A stretch of DNA of 64,000 bases from Nocardiopsis sp. ATB16-24 (GCF_030271535.1 NZ_JASCXJ010000010.1:1-64000), one strand, 5' to 3'; shown: positions 8,330-17,146, counted from the stretch's first letter. Made by a program: numbers and translations. Notes: a model not told the origin generated them from the letters alone.

Positions 8330-8601
8330 GGGTGGCAAGGGTGTTCGGTGCCAATATCCACAGGCACGGGCTCAAGGATGTCCGGCTTCACGAACTGAGG
8401 AACACGTGGGCGACGCCGGCTTTCCAGGTCGGGGTTCCCGTCAAGGTGGTTCAGGGGAGGTCGGGTCACGCCGACCCGTCCATCGCGAGGGACATCTACG
8501 CTCACGCACTCCCGGGGATGCAGGCCCACGCGGCTGAGCAGGTGGCGGCCCTCTTCGGGCGACACGATCCCGTTGCGTCCTCCGTCGCGACCTGGATATG
8601 A
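8330..8601 (+). pseudogene. Tyrosine recombinase C-terminal relic
   Basis: About 90 codons matching only the catalytic C-terminus of a phage/ICE-type integrase: GLKDVRLHELRNTWATPAFQ (usual HDLRHTHAT box), then VPVKVVQGRSGHADPSI (usual ERLGHxSxxx) and RDIYAHALPGMQ with the nucleophilic tyrosine. The N-terminal two-thirds are absent and no start or promoter fits, so this is a fragment. Its 3' end lies 20 bases before the left copy of the tRNA-Leu attachment repeat, the normal geometry of int next to att. Confidence 0.85.
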
Positions 8602-8621
8602 AAAAGCCCTGCGAACAGGGT

Positions 8622-8641
8622 CTTTCCTTGTGTCCGAGGGG
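8622..8641. repeat. Left att-like repeat (tRNA-Leu 3' end copy)
   Basis: CTTTCCTTGTGTCCGAGGGG is repeated exactly at 18069-18088, where it overlaps the 3' end of the tRNA-Leu gene. Weaker similarity extends leftward through a terminator-like hairpin to the end of the integrase relic, as on the right side. Reads as the left attachment site of the island. Confidence 0.85.
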
Positions 8642-8741
8642 AAGAAGACCGATTCTTCTATGGCCCCAAGGTAAGTACCACCTCACCTGAACGCCGGGTT
8701 CGTCTGGTCACCGAGTTCGACCTGTCGGGCGGTGACCTGGA

Positions 8742-9297
8742 ATGGATTCCTCCCGCTGGTCCCGCTGGACCACCATCGCCGCCGTGCTGATGCTCGCTGG
8801 CATCGCGGCGGTCGTCTCCTATTCGCACATGTACGAACTCGCGCTGCGCCATGGTGAGCCCGAGTGGCGGGCGGCCCTGTTCCCGCTGTCGGTCGACGGG
8901 ATGATTGTGGGCGCCTCGATGACGCTGCTGAGCAGCGCCCGCCACGGTCGCAGAGGCGGCCTGCTGCCCTGGACGCTGCTCATCATCTGCTCGGGCGCTT
9001 CCCTGGCGGCCAACGTCGCGGTAGCCGATCCCACGGTGTGGTCGAGGATCATCCACGCCCGGCCGTCGTTCGCGCTGATCGGTGCCTACGAGCTGCTCAT
9101 GCGCGATTTCCGCACTGCGGTGAAGAGCGTACGCACTGCGTCCGCATACCGAAGATATCCCTCCGGCTTCCGAAGCCCAAGCGCAGGCGGAGGAGACGGG
9201 GCTGTACGTCGTCCGCGAGCAGCACACCGGTACACCCGACGGGGGCGAACCGAGTCACCCTGCGCCGCCTGAAATCCAGGTACGCGCATGGCGATAG
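8742..9297 (+). pseudogene. DUF2637 (SpdB-like) membrane protein, frameshifted
   Basis: The first about 130 codons are a typical DUF2637 protein of actinomycete plasmids and integrative elements: WTTIAAVLMLAGIAAVVSYS, YELALRHGEPEW, FPLSVDGMIVGASMTLL, LAANVAVADPTVWSRIIHA, with four likely membrane segments. After about position 9150 the frame degenerates, but sensible sequence resumes one base over (EDIPPASEAQAQAEETGLYV) and stops at 9297. A single frameshift plus C-terminal truncation is the simplest explanation; the family usually carries a longer cytoplasmic tail. Such proteins are linked to plasmid spread in mycelium (family knowledge). Confidence 0.8.
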
Positions 9298-9943
9298 GCC
9301 TTGGAGCATTAGAGGAAGCACGGGTCATTGCCTACGGGGAATCAGATTGCGACGGCCTTCGGTTGTAAGCCCTGGTGGGGCAGATTGATCAGTCAGCGGG
9401 GACGAAGGGGCAAGTTGGATCAGGCCCTGGCTCAGGAAGACGAGTCCCTCGTGTCTTCTGTTTGAGAGGCCGATGCGTTGGGGCATCCCGACATGAGACC
9501 CGGTCCAGGGGCCCGCGTTACCCTTTGGTCTTGGGTGGGGTGGTGACTTCGGCAGCGGCAGCGTGTCCAACGCGACTGTCTGCTCTTCACCCGACGTCAC
9601 GGCACAAGACTGACAGATCCGCCTCCAGCAGTGAGTTATTTCTCGGCAAACCCTTAGTGAGCGCGTCGCCTGGCTCGGCGAATGGCTTGAGACCATGGGA
9701 GAGGTCTTGGAAGCTCGTCGATTTCCTCCGAGCGTGGGGAATGCGCCTGCGGGGCGGTGAGCTCGTGACGTGGTCGTCTCTGTCCCCGCTCGTCTGATCG
9801 TGTACTCTCCGCGACTCGCGGCGTGTTGTGTTGCGCTTCACGGCGCCCCAGGCTGGATAGCCGATCGCGAGCCCGAGAATCAAGATCTTGTAATCATCTT
9901 GGAAAAGCCTTGATCTACTCAGAGTCCGCGGTATGGTTTTTCG
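9298..9943. other. Non-coding stretch before the methylase
   Basis: No supportable gene. Composition shifts to lower GC toward the right end. A perfect CAAGATCTTG palindrome sits at 9881-9890, followed by related half-sites, just upstream of the methylase promoter, and could be an operator. Confidence 0.5.
9910..9943 (+). promoter_or_regulatory. Predicted promoter for a leaderless methylase mRNA
   Basis: TTGATC (9910-9915), a 16-base spacer and TATGGT (9932-9937) form a good sigma-70-type promoter. The expected transcription start falls on the GTG start codon at 9944, and there is no Shine-Dalgarno sequence. Leaderless transcripts are common in actinobacteria. Confidence 0.55.
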
Positions 9944-11242
9944 GTGTCCGATCTCCCTCTACACTCAACTCCTGACCGGACCTCCGTCGAGCTGTTCGCC
10001 GGTGGCGGTGGGCTGGCCATGGCCGTCCACAACGCGGGTTTCCGACCGCTGTTGCTCAACGAGCTCGCCGTGCGTGCCTGCCAGACGCTAGAGGTCAACG
10101 GCGCCAAGCGGTTCGACGGCTTGGGATGGGTTCCTGCCCCTGGGGAGCCGTGGCCCCTCTTCGCTGGTGATGTCCGGCACCTCGATATGAGGTACTTGGA
10201 AGGACGAGTTGACGTCCTCGCGGGGGGGCCGCCGTGCCAGCCGTTCAGCCTGGGCGGTGTCGCCAAGGGCGACGAGGATGGACGTGACATGTTCCCGGAG
10301 ATGTTCCGGGCGGTCAGGGAGATCAGGCCTAAGGCCGTGATCTGTGAGAACGTCCGTGGTCTCTTGCGCCCCTCGTTCAAACCCTATTTCGACTACATCC
10401 TGCGCGAACTCGAGTTCCCCTTCGAGAAACGGGGCGACAGGACTTGGCGGGAGCACGACGCGGCGCTGAGGCGTCGTGCCGCAGACGGAGCGGTGGACCC
10501 GTCGGAGCGGTACGAAGTGATCATGACCCGGGTGAACGCGGCCGACTACGGGGTGCCGCAGATTCGTAATCGTGTCATCATCGTTGCTTTTCGATCGGAC
10601 CTAGGCGTGGACGTCGATGCTTTCAAGGCCGCCGTCGAGCCCGAGTACTCCGAGGCGGCACTCGTGCGCTCCATGCTTGAGGGTGGGTACTGGGAACGCC
10701 ACCGTGAGGTCCCCAGCTACGTCCGGCGGGACGTTATGGACCGTCTGCCTTCGGCACTGCCGTTGGAGGATGACAGGAGACCGTGGCGTACCTTGCGCGA
10801 CGCCCTCGCCGGGATTGGTGAGGAAGACCCCCTACCACCCGTGTCGTGGGACAGACTGGACCGTCAGGACAACGGGCGGGGGCAGTTCACCCATCACATC
10901 GGCTGGCCGAACGCCCGGATCTATCCAGGCCATACTCCCAACGAGCTCGACCGTCCGGCGAAGACCGTGAAGGCCGGTGTCCATGGTGTGGCCGGTGGCG
11001 AGTTGGTCATGCTGACCGACGACCTTACTCCCGACACCTCGGACCCGTCTGGCTGCTCGTACCGACACCGGTATATGACGGTACGTGAGACCGCCCGAGT
11101 GATGACGTTTCCCGATAGCTGGAAACTCGAGGGGCCGCGTACCGAGCAGATGCGCCAGCTGGGTAACGCCGTCCCGGTGCTACTGGGCGAGGCGTTCGCG
11201 CGGGCCGTGGCCCAGGCCCTGGATCAGGTCGAGCGACAATAG
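9944..11242 (+). CDS. DNA (cytosine-5-)-methyltransferase
   Basis: Transfers methyl from S-adenosylmethionine to C5 of cytosine in a specific DNA sequence, 432 residues. C5-methylase motifs in order: I ELFAGGGGLA (16-25), IV GGPPCQPFS with catalytic Cys98, VI ENVRGL (about 135), VIII QIRNRVIIV, and X QLGNAVPV near the C-terminus; the target-recognition region lies between VIII and X. Single-subunit and complete. It begins the restriction-type module, probably as a leaderless message. The stop codon lies 14 bases before the Vsr-type start. Paired with Vsr it resembles Dcm-Vsr sets, but the island context favours self-protection in a defence system. Recognition sequence unknown. Confidence 0.95.
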   Translation: MSDLPLHSTPDRTSVELFAGGGGLAMAVHNAGFRPLLLNELAVRACQTLEVNGAKRFDGLGWVPAPGEPWPLFAGDVRHLDMRYLEGRVDVLAGGPPCQPFSLGGVAKGDEDGRDMFPEMFRAVREIRPKAVICENVRGLLRPSFKPYFDYILRELEFPFEKRGDRTWREHDAALRRRAADGAVDPSERYEVIMTRVNAADYGVPQIRNRVIIVAFRSDLGVDVDAFKAAVEPEYSEAALVRSMLEGGYWERHREVPSYVRRDVMDRLPSALPLEDDRRPWRTLRDALAGIGEEDPLPPVSWDRLDRQDNGRGQFTHHIGWPNARIYPGHTPNELDRPAKTVKAGVHGVAGGELVMLTDDLTPDTSDPSGCSYRHRYMTVRETARVMTFPDSWKLEGPRTEQMRQLGNAVPVLLGEAFARAVAQALDQVERQ

Positions 11243-11256
11243 TGGAAGGGGAGGAA

Positions 11257-12024
11257 ATGTCCGACAAGCGCCATCGGTGGAAGGAGTCGCAGCCTCCCGC
11301 GAAGGCGTGGAAAGCACGTCCCGGCAGGAGCCGCGCCGCGATCGTCGCCGAGCAGGACAAGGCTGCGGGAGGACGGGAGCTGCGATGGGTGGATCTAGGT
11401 GATGGTCGGACCGCCCGTGCCTCTGTCGTGCTGAGGCTCTTCCCCAAGACACGCCGGATCCACGCTTACCTTCGATGGTGGGACAAGGGGAGGTCCCCCA
11501 CCAGATACTTGGGGCAGGTCGATCACGACACACGGGCCGATAACCTTGCTGCGGCGTGGAAGCTGGCCCGCGCTAAAGACTTGGTGTGCCGTCCCCGACG
11601 CTCCTCTGATTCTTGGGCATCGTCGCCCGCCGTGCGGGCGTCGATGAAGGGCAACCGTGGCTGTGACACGGCACCGGAGAAGCGACTGAGGTCGATCCTT
11701 CACAAGGCGGGGCTGCGCTACCGGGTTTCCGCCCGACCGATATCCGAACTGCGGCGCACCGCTGACCTGGTCTTCGTGAAGGCTAAGGTGGCCGTCTTCG
11801 TGGACGGTTGCTACTGGCACGGCTGCCCGGAGCATTATCGCCCATCCACGAGGAACATGGACTTCTGGTCACAGAAGATCGCTGGGAACCGTGACCGGGA
11901 CGCCGAGACCGATCGAATCCTCACCGGGGAGGGGTGGACTGTTATCCGTGTGTGGGAGCACGAACCTCCGGAAACGGCGGCTACACGCGTGCTGGAGACG
12001 GTACGACCGAGTCGGTCCGCCTGA
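11257..12024 (+). CDS. Vsr-type endonuclease with N-terminal extension
   Basis: PD-(D/E)XK-fold nuclease of the very-short-patch-repair family, 255 residues. The Vsr domain fills about 122-240: APEKRLRSILHKAGLRYRV, RTADLVF with the metal-binding aspartate (170), VAVFVDGCYWHGCPEH (zinc and active-site histidines), MDFWSQKIAGNRDRD, and VIRVWEH. Canonical Vsr is about 140-155 residues; the extra about 110 N-terminal residues include RRIHAYLRWWDKGRSPTRYL...DHDTRADNLAAAWKLA, whose strand-strand-strand-helix pattern recalls AP2/arm-type DNA-binding domains (inference). ATG chosen for GGGGAGG just upstream; a GTG five codons earlier overlaps the methylase stop. Could nick T:G mismatches or act as the module's effector nuclease. 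Confidence 0.92.
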   Translation: MSDKRHRWKESQPPAKAWKARPGRSRAAIVAEQDKAAGGRELRWVDLGDGRTARASVVLRLFPKTRRIHAYLRWWDKGRSPTRYLGQVDHDTRADNLAAAWKLARAKDLVCRPRRSSDSWASSPAVRASMKGNRGCDTAPEKRLRSILHKAGLRYRVSARPISELRRTADLVFVKAKVAVFVDGCYWHGCPEHYRPSTRNMDFWSQKIAGNRDRDAETDRILTGEGWTVIRVWEHEPPETAATRVLETVRPSRSA

Positions 12025-12326
12025 AAGCGCCTCTCCACGGTTTAAAGGAGATCCTCACGAGGTCTCCACTCGACCACGCTTGTCGATGACGACTCCGACG
12101 GACTCTCTGACCGTGCCGACAGTCTGACATCTCGCTAGGGCGGCGCCCTCCTAGAGCGACTCGTTTTCTCCAGGAAAGTCCCGTCTGGACGTTAATGTTG
12201 GGGACATACCGGCGCCCGGCTTTGCCCCCACCGACAGCCACCACTTCCCATCGTCCGAATGGATCGCGGAGCCGACCGCGTCTTCCGCCAGTCGGACACA
12301 CGCCGATGTGAGAGAGGTCCCTATCA
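12025..12326. other. Gap splitting the defence module
   Basis: No supportable gene. It separates methylase-vsr from ATPase-helicase-unknown and may hold a second promoter. GAGAGAGG at 12310-12317 is the ribosome site of the ATPase gene. Confidence 0.45.
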
Positions 12327-14660
12327 GTGACCCAGACCGAGTACATCGATGTCACTCCGCACCCGCGGATTCTCGGAGTGCTGGGGGATATCGAGTTCCA
12401 GCCCTGGCAGTGCCTGGCCGAACTCGTCGACAACGCCTTCGACGAGTTCCACTCCCATAGCGACACCGCCGCGCGCCCCTCGGTCGCGATCTCCTTGCCT
12501 CCAGAGAACTCCAATCGAGCAAGCGCGGCGATCACGGTCAAGGACACTGGACGTGGGATGAGCCTTGCCGAGGCCAACCGGGCGATCCGCGCTGGGTGGT
12601 CGAGTAACGCCCGTCATGGTTCCCTCGGCCTGTTCGGTATGGGGTTCAACATCAGCACGGCCAGACTCGGCCGTAAGACCACGGTCCGCACAGGCCGCGT
12701 CGAGGACTCTCACTGGATCGAGGTCGACCTGGACCTAACGGCGATCAGTCGTTCCTCCCGGTACCACGCCCCCTATCGCCTTGTTCCCAAGTCGGATCCC
12801 AACGCTCATGGCACGACCATCATCATCTGTGATCTGAAAACCGAACAGTTCGACTACGTCAAGCGTTCCTACAATCACAAGGCCATTAGGGACAAGCTCG
12901 GCGACGTCTACAGCTATCTCCTCTCCGAGCGCGGTTTCCTGCTGACGATCAACGGCAAGAAAGTCCAACCACGGATCCCCTGTGTCTGGGGTGAGGAGCG
13001 GTACGTAACGCGTAGTGGTGTGGAGATCCACGCCGTACAACACGTTGACAAGCCACTGCCCGGCAAGAAGGCCTGTATGGATTGCGGGTACTGGAGCTCT
13101 GTCGACTCAGAGGTCTGCGACGAGTGCGAGGGCGATCGACTCGAGCTTCGCGAACGGCGCATCTGGGGCTGGCTAGGGATCCAGCGCTACGTCCACAGGA
13201 ACGACTACGGTATCGACTTCCTTCGCAACGGCCGCAAGATCCTGATGAAGGACAAGCGTGTCTTCAAGTGGCAGGATGAGGCCGAGATGTCCGAGCCGGA
13301 GGACGAATACCCCATCGACTCGAAAATACCGATGGGCAGGATCATTGGTGAGATCCACTGCGATCACGTGATGCCCAATTACCAGAAGACCGCCTTCGAG
13401 TTCGAGACCTCTGAGTGGCGTCAAGTCATCCGAACGATCAGGGGTGACAGTCCTCTGCGGCCGAAAATCGCCAAACGGCTGGGGCTTCGCGAAAACCAGA
13501 GTCCTCTAGCCCTCCTCTACACGGGATTCCGGCGCAACGAGGCTGGCCTCAACTACCTCATCCCTGGCGACGGGCGCAACCCCCTGCACGAGAAGGCACG
13601 CGAATGGGCCAAACTCTTCCGTAGTGGTGATCCCGACTATCAATCGGACGAGATCTGGTACCGCGCGGCCTACCAGCACGACAACCCCGTCACCGGTGAT
13701 CCTGATCCGGGCTCGGATGACATCCTCCCAGGCCTCGGCTCGGATCTTCTCGATCCGTCCGAGAACACAGGCGAGGAAACTCCATCCCCCGGCTCCACAC
13801 CCGGTGGGCGTACTGAGCGATCGACCCCATCCTCCGAGACACTCGACGAACGCATCCAGCGTTACCGCGACAGCGCCACGTCCATCGTGGACTTGTCAGG
13901 TGATTACATCCACGCCGATCTTGGGCGAGTCACCCTCACCGCGTGGGCGGTTCAGGGCGGGAAAACCCTTCTCGACCGAGAGGAGCAGCCCGTGCCCGTG
14001 TTCCCGATCATGCTCCGTCCACCCAAACTCGAGGTCTTCATTGATACCAACCACCGGCTTTTCCGTGATTTCGGCACGGATATGCGAGACATAGCGCTCG
14101 TCGAGGTCGCCGAGTTCATGCGCGTTCGAGTTGGCGGCGTATCCATTCCACTGGCGACGATCGTCGCCGACCTCAAGGCTCAGTCTTCGAGCCCGCAGCT
14201 GACACCAGCGGCGATGGCTGATGAGGCCGAACGACTGATGGAGCGGATCAGGAATTGCATGGTCGGTCCCGTCTCGGAAAATCCCGCCATCCACTGGCCA
14301 CTCCTCACCAAGGATGAGCTCGCGACCGCGCAACGCCGCTTCGCGGTCGAGTCATCGGAGGCTACGGCGTGGAACGACGCCCTGGCCAACGGCGACTTTA
14401 TCGCCTACGCTCCGGCGGAAGCGATCATCCGGGTCGTCAAGGCGTCCCCCGGTGAGTTCCTCGATGGGAAGGTCTTCAAACGTTCCTACGCTGCCCTCAC
14501 CGATCCTGGCGCCCGCGAACTCGTCGTCGAGCGCCTAATCAACCCCCTCAGTGATCTCGCGCTACTGGAGGGACACCGTCCCCGTCTCGACCTTGAAGAG
14601 CTCTCACGGATCCGTGTGAGCTGTCGTCTGATTGAGCGCGATCTCACCGAGGCCATGTAA
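12327..14660 (+). CDS. GHKL ATPase with inserted zinc ribbon (MORC/MutL-like)
   Basis: ATP-driven conformational clamp of the gyrase/Hsp90/kinase/MutL superfamily, 777 residues, cytoplasmic. GHKL motifs: N-box ELVDNAFDE (32-40; Glu32, Asn36), G1 DTGRGM (73-78), G2 lid GLFGMGF (101-107) and HGTTI (161-165). A CxxC-x10-CxxC zinc ribbon (Cys250, 253, 264, 267) interrupts the following region. Next come a charged domain, an Asp/Ser/Pro/Thr-rich linker (about 453-505) and an unassigned C-terminal domain (about 515-777). Comparative genomics ties such prokaryotic MORC/paraMORC ATPases to restriction systems with SF2 helicases and nucleases (family knowledge). GTG start with GAGAGAGG nine bases upstream; the helicase gene follows after 12 bases. 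Confidence 0.88.
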   Translation: MTQTEYIDVTPHPRILGVLGDIEFQPWQCLAELVDNAFDEFHSHSDTAARPSVAISLPPENSNRASAAITVKDTGRGMSLAEANRAIRAGWSSNARHGSLGLFGMGFNISTARLGRKTTVRTGRVEDSHWIEVDLDLTAISRSSRYHAPYRLVPKSDPNAHGTTIIICDLKTEQFDYVKRSYNHKAIRDKLGDVYSYLLSERGFLLTINGKKVQPRIPCVWGEERYVTRSGVEIHAVQHVDKPLPGKKACMDCGYWSSVDSEVCDECEGDRLELRERRIWGWLGIQRYVHRNDYGIDFLRNGRKILMKDKRVFKWQDEAEMSEPEDEYPIDSKIPMGRIIGEIHCDHVMPNYQKTAFEFETSEWRQVIRTIRGDSPLRPKIAKRLGLRENQSPLALLYTGFRRNEAGLNYLIPGDGRNPLHEKAREWAKLFRSGDPDYQSDEIWYRAAYQHDNPVTGDPDPGSDDILPGLGSDLLDPSENTGEETPSPGSTPGGRTERSTPSSETLDERIQRYRDSATSIVDLSGDYIHADLGRVTLTAWAVQGGKTLLDREEQPVPVFPIMLRPPKLEVFIDTNHRLFRDFGTDMRDIALVEVAEFMRVRVGGVSIPLATIVADLKAQSSSPQLTPAAMADEAERLMERIRNCMVGPVSENPAIHWPLLTKDELATAQRRFAVESSEATAWNDALANGDFIAYAPAEAIIRVVKASPGEFLDGKVFKRSYAALTDPGARELVVERLINPLSDLALLEGHRPRLDLEELSRIRVSCRLIERDLTEAM

Positions 14661-14672
14661 GCGAGAACGGAT

Positions 14673-16334
14673 ATGAGCGGTTTCCTGACACCCTCGTCGT
14701 TGTTGGACTCCGGACCGTCGCAGTTCCCCCGACGGATCGAGAGACTCCTTTGGCATCTCGGTTTCACCGATGTCGCCAACATCGATGGCTCCGGTGACGA
14801 GGGGGGCGATATCCTCGCCCGAATCAAGGGGCAGGACTGGGTGTTCCAGTGCAAGTGGAAGCGTCAGAGCGCGGTCGGGGCCGACGCGGTGGAGGAGGTC
14901 GCTCGGGCGCGGGACCGATATCGAGCGCGTCAAGCCGTGGTCGTCACCAACACCCGTTTTAGCCCGGACGCCCGACGTCGGGTCGCTGAGTTCGCTCGTA
15001 TCATCCCTGAGATCCTCCTGTGGAGTGGTGGGGACTTGAGTACGAGCTTCGATCGCGTTCCCCAACGCTTCGGAACGGTCGACTTACGCCCATACCAAGC
15101 CGACGCTCTTCGGGCCCTCATCTCGGATCTTGACGCGACCGGACGCGCCTTCCTCGTCCTCGCCACCGGTCTCGGCAAGACCGTGGTCGGTGGCGAGGCC
15201 ATCGCTAATCATCTTCGCGAGAATCCAGGCGACAAGATCTTGGTCACCGCCCATGCCAAGGACTTGGTCCAGCAGTTGGAGCGAGCGCTATGGCGGCATC
15301 TACCGAAAGAGGTTCCCACTCGCCTTCTTACTGGTGATACCCGACCGGACGATCTTTCCGGACTCACCTGTGCGACCGTCGGTTCCGCTCTTTCTGCGGC
15401 GCGTTTTGGGTACCGGCCAGGATTGGTGATGGTCGACGAGGCCCACCACATCGGGAGCGATGGCCAATATGACGAGCTGCTTGGGATCCTCTCCCAGTCC
15501 AGACATCTAGGGGTCACGGCGACCCCCTGGCGGGGCGACGCGCACGATATCAGCCACCAACTCGGGGAGCCTAGCTTCACCCTGGGCATCGCGGAGGGGA
15601 TGCGCTTGGGGTACCTCGCCCAAGTGGACTATCGTCTCTTCGTCGATGATATCGACTGGGACATTGTCAGGGAGGCCAGCGCCCATTCCTACGGACTCGC
15701 CGAACTCAATGCACGGCTGTTTCTTCCTCAGCGCGACGAGGCGATCCGGGATCGACTCGCCGAGGCATGGGTCTCGACTGTCCGCCCGCGCGCGATCGTC
15801 TTTTGCCGCACGATTGAGCATGCCGAGCGGCTCGCCGAGGTCCTACGCCGAACACCGGTGTGGAACAGCGCGCTTTCCATCCATACCGGTCTGACAAAGC
15901 GTGAGCGACGCGACCGCCTTCTTGCTTTCCGTTCGGGGCAGGTCCCGATCCTCACCTCAGTCGATATCCTTAACGAGGGCGTCGATGTACCTGACGTCAA
16001 TATACTCTGCTTCGCCCGCGTCACACACTCACGGCGGATCTTCGTACAGCAACTCGGCCGTGGGCTAAGACTGCGCGAAGGCAAGGAACGAGTGACCGTC
16101 CTCGATTTCGTCAGCGATCTGCGCCGTGTCGCTGCCGCGCTGAACCTTAAACGGGCGCTGAACAGCGACGGGGGTGTCGAGACCTTGACTAAGGTCGGCC
16201 CCTCCCAGATCGACTTCAGCGACCAGCGCGTCGGCGCGCTGATGGAAGAGTGGATCAAGGACGCGGCCAGCCTGGAGACCGCCTACGATGAGCATCGTCT
16301 CCAGTTCCCCGCCGCACTCGCCCCCCAGGAGTAG
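14673..16334 (+). CDS. Mrr-type nuclease fused to SF2 DEAH helicase
   Basis: Two-domain restriction protein of 553 residues. Residues about 18-110 form a Mrr-like PD-(D/E)XK domain: RIERLLWHLGF, then GDEGGDIL (Asp46) and FQCKWK (Gln59, Lys61). The rest is an SF2 helicase/translocase: QADALRAL Q-motif area, Walker A LATGLGKT (163-170), DEAH box VDEAHH (254-259), motif III GVTATPWRGD, motif V near VDILNEGVDVPDV, and motif VI QQLGRGLR. The likely role is to bind and track along unmethylated or foreign DNA and cut it. It follows the GHKL ATPase by 12 bases and precedes the unknown protein by seven, so the three form one operon. Complete, with no missing catalytic residue. Confidence 0.92.
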   Translation: MSGFLTPSSLLDSGPSQFPRRIERLLWHLGFTDVANIDGSGDEGGDILARIKGQDWVFQCKWKRQSAVGADAVEEVARARDRYRARQAVVVTNTRFSPDARRRVAEFARIIPEILLWSGGDLSTSFDRVPQRFGTVDLRPYQADALRALISDLDATGRAFLVLATGLGKTVVGGEAIANHLRENPGDKILVTAHAKDLVQQLERALWRHLPKEVPTRLLTGDTRPDDLSGLTCATVGSALSAARFGYRPGLVMVDEAHHIGSDGQYDELLGILSQSRHLGVTATPWRGDAHDISHQLGEPSFTLGIAEGMRLGYLAQVDYRLFVDDIDWDIVREASAHSYGLAELNARLFLPQRDEAIRDRLAEAWVSTVRPRAIVFCRTIEHAERLAEVLRRTPVWNSALSIHTGLTKRERRDRLLAFRSGQVPILTSVDILNEGVDVPDVNILCFARVTHSRRIFVQQLGRGLRLREGKERVTVLDFVSDLRRVAAALNLKRALNSDGGVETLTKVGPSQIDFSDQRVGALMEEWIKDAASLETAYDEHRLQFPAALAPQE

Positions 16335-16341
16335 AAGCACC

Positions 16342-16956
16342 TTGTCACGCCGTCTTGAACTGCCTCCGAAGGTCCGCGACGGCCTTCTCATCGAGATGTA
16401 CCGCCAAGCCGACGAGATGGATTGGGACCTTCTTGGGAACACCGAGAAGACTTCCCAGTACGTGCGCTGGATCGAGGACCCTCAAGTTGGTGGGGTCCTC
16501 CTCTCTTACGCGGATGAGAGAAGGGTACGCGTCTGGATTAAGGACGTCGCGATGAAGGAGTACGGACGTGCGCAGGAGGGGATCGGGCATTACGTGCAGT
16601 ACGCCGTTCGCCGTTTCCGTGGCCCCGAGGAAATCGTGCGATCCGTGTGTGAACAGGGATGGGCGCTCCGCCCTGAGTCGGTCGGTGAGAAACCGAACCA
16701 CTGCTACGCTATGTACGAGGATTTGGAGCGCTACGTGTGCTGGGGTCGCCCGGGATCGTTTCGTGATCTCGTCTGGGCCGCGCTCAACAAGGCGATCGAC
16801 ATGCCCGTCGCCCCGGCAGCCGTCGTCGCGACCCGAGATGGTGAGACCATCAGCCCTTCAGAATGCGAACGGCAGGCGCTGGTCACTAAACATTGCGGGA
16901 TCGAGTTAAAACACCTCCACCGCGCCTTGATGCCGAACCCTGAATACATTGGGTAA
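16342..16956 (+). CDS. Unknown component of the restriction-type module
   Basis: Not recognised. A soluble protein of 204 residues with no signal peptide or membrane segment, rich in aromatic and charged residues: RWIEDPQVGGVLLSYADERR, VRVWIKDVAMKEYG, an acidic/aromatic middle (NHCYAMYEDLERYVCWG) and a C-terminus ending HRALMPNPEYIG. Four cysteines are scattered, without CxxC pairs. TTG start chosen because GGAG lies ten bases upstream and the helicase stop is seven bases before it; an overlapping upstream ATG lacks a ribosome site. Tight operon placement suggests an obligate partner such as a specificity or inhibitory subunit, or a further effector; nothing in the sequence decides among these. 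Confidence 0.8.
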   Translation: MSRRLELPPKVRDGLLIEMYRQADEMDWDLLGNTEKTSQYVRWIEDPQVGGVLLSYADERRVRVWIKDVAMKEYGRAQEGIGHYVQYAVRRFRGPEEIVRSVCEQGWALRPESVGEKPNHCYAMYEDLERYVCWGRPGSFRDLVWAALNKAIDMPVAPAAVVATRDGETISPSECERQALVTKHCGIELKHLHRALMPNPEYIG

Positions 16957-17146
16957 TCCATTACTCCCGTCGTCACGGCACTAACCTCGGGTTTTGACGG
17001 AGGAAAGCAAGGGTACTTCCCTGGACATCAACGGGGCGTGATCGGCGAAACGGATCTCGTTATCTTCGTTCACCTGGTGCGGTGGAGAACAGCTCAGTTG
17101 GATAGGATGACTTCCTCCATGTTTAGTACTGCAACGGCAGGTTGCG

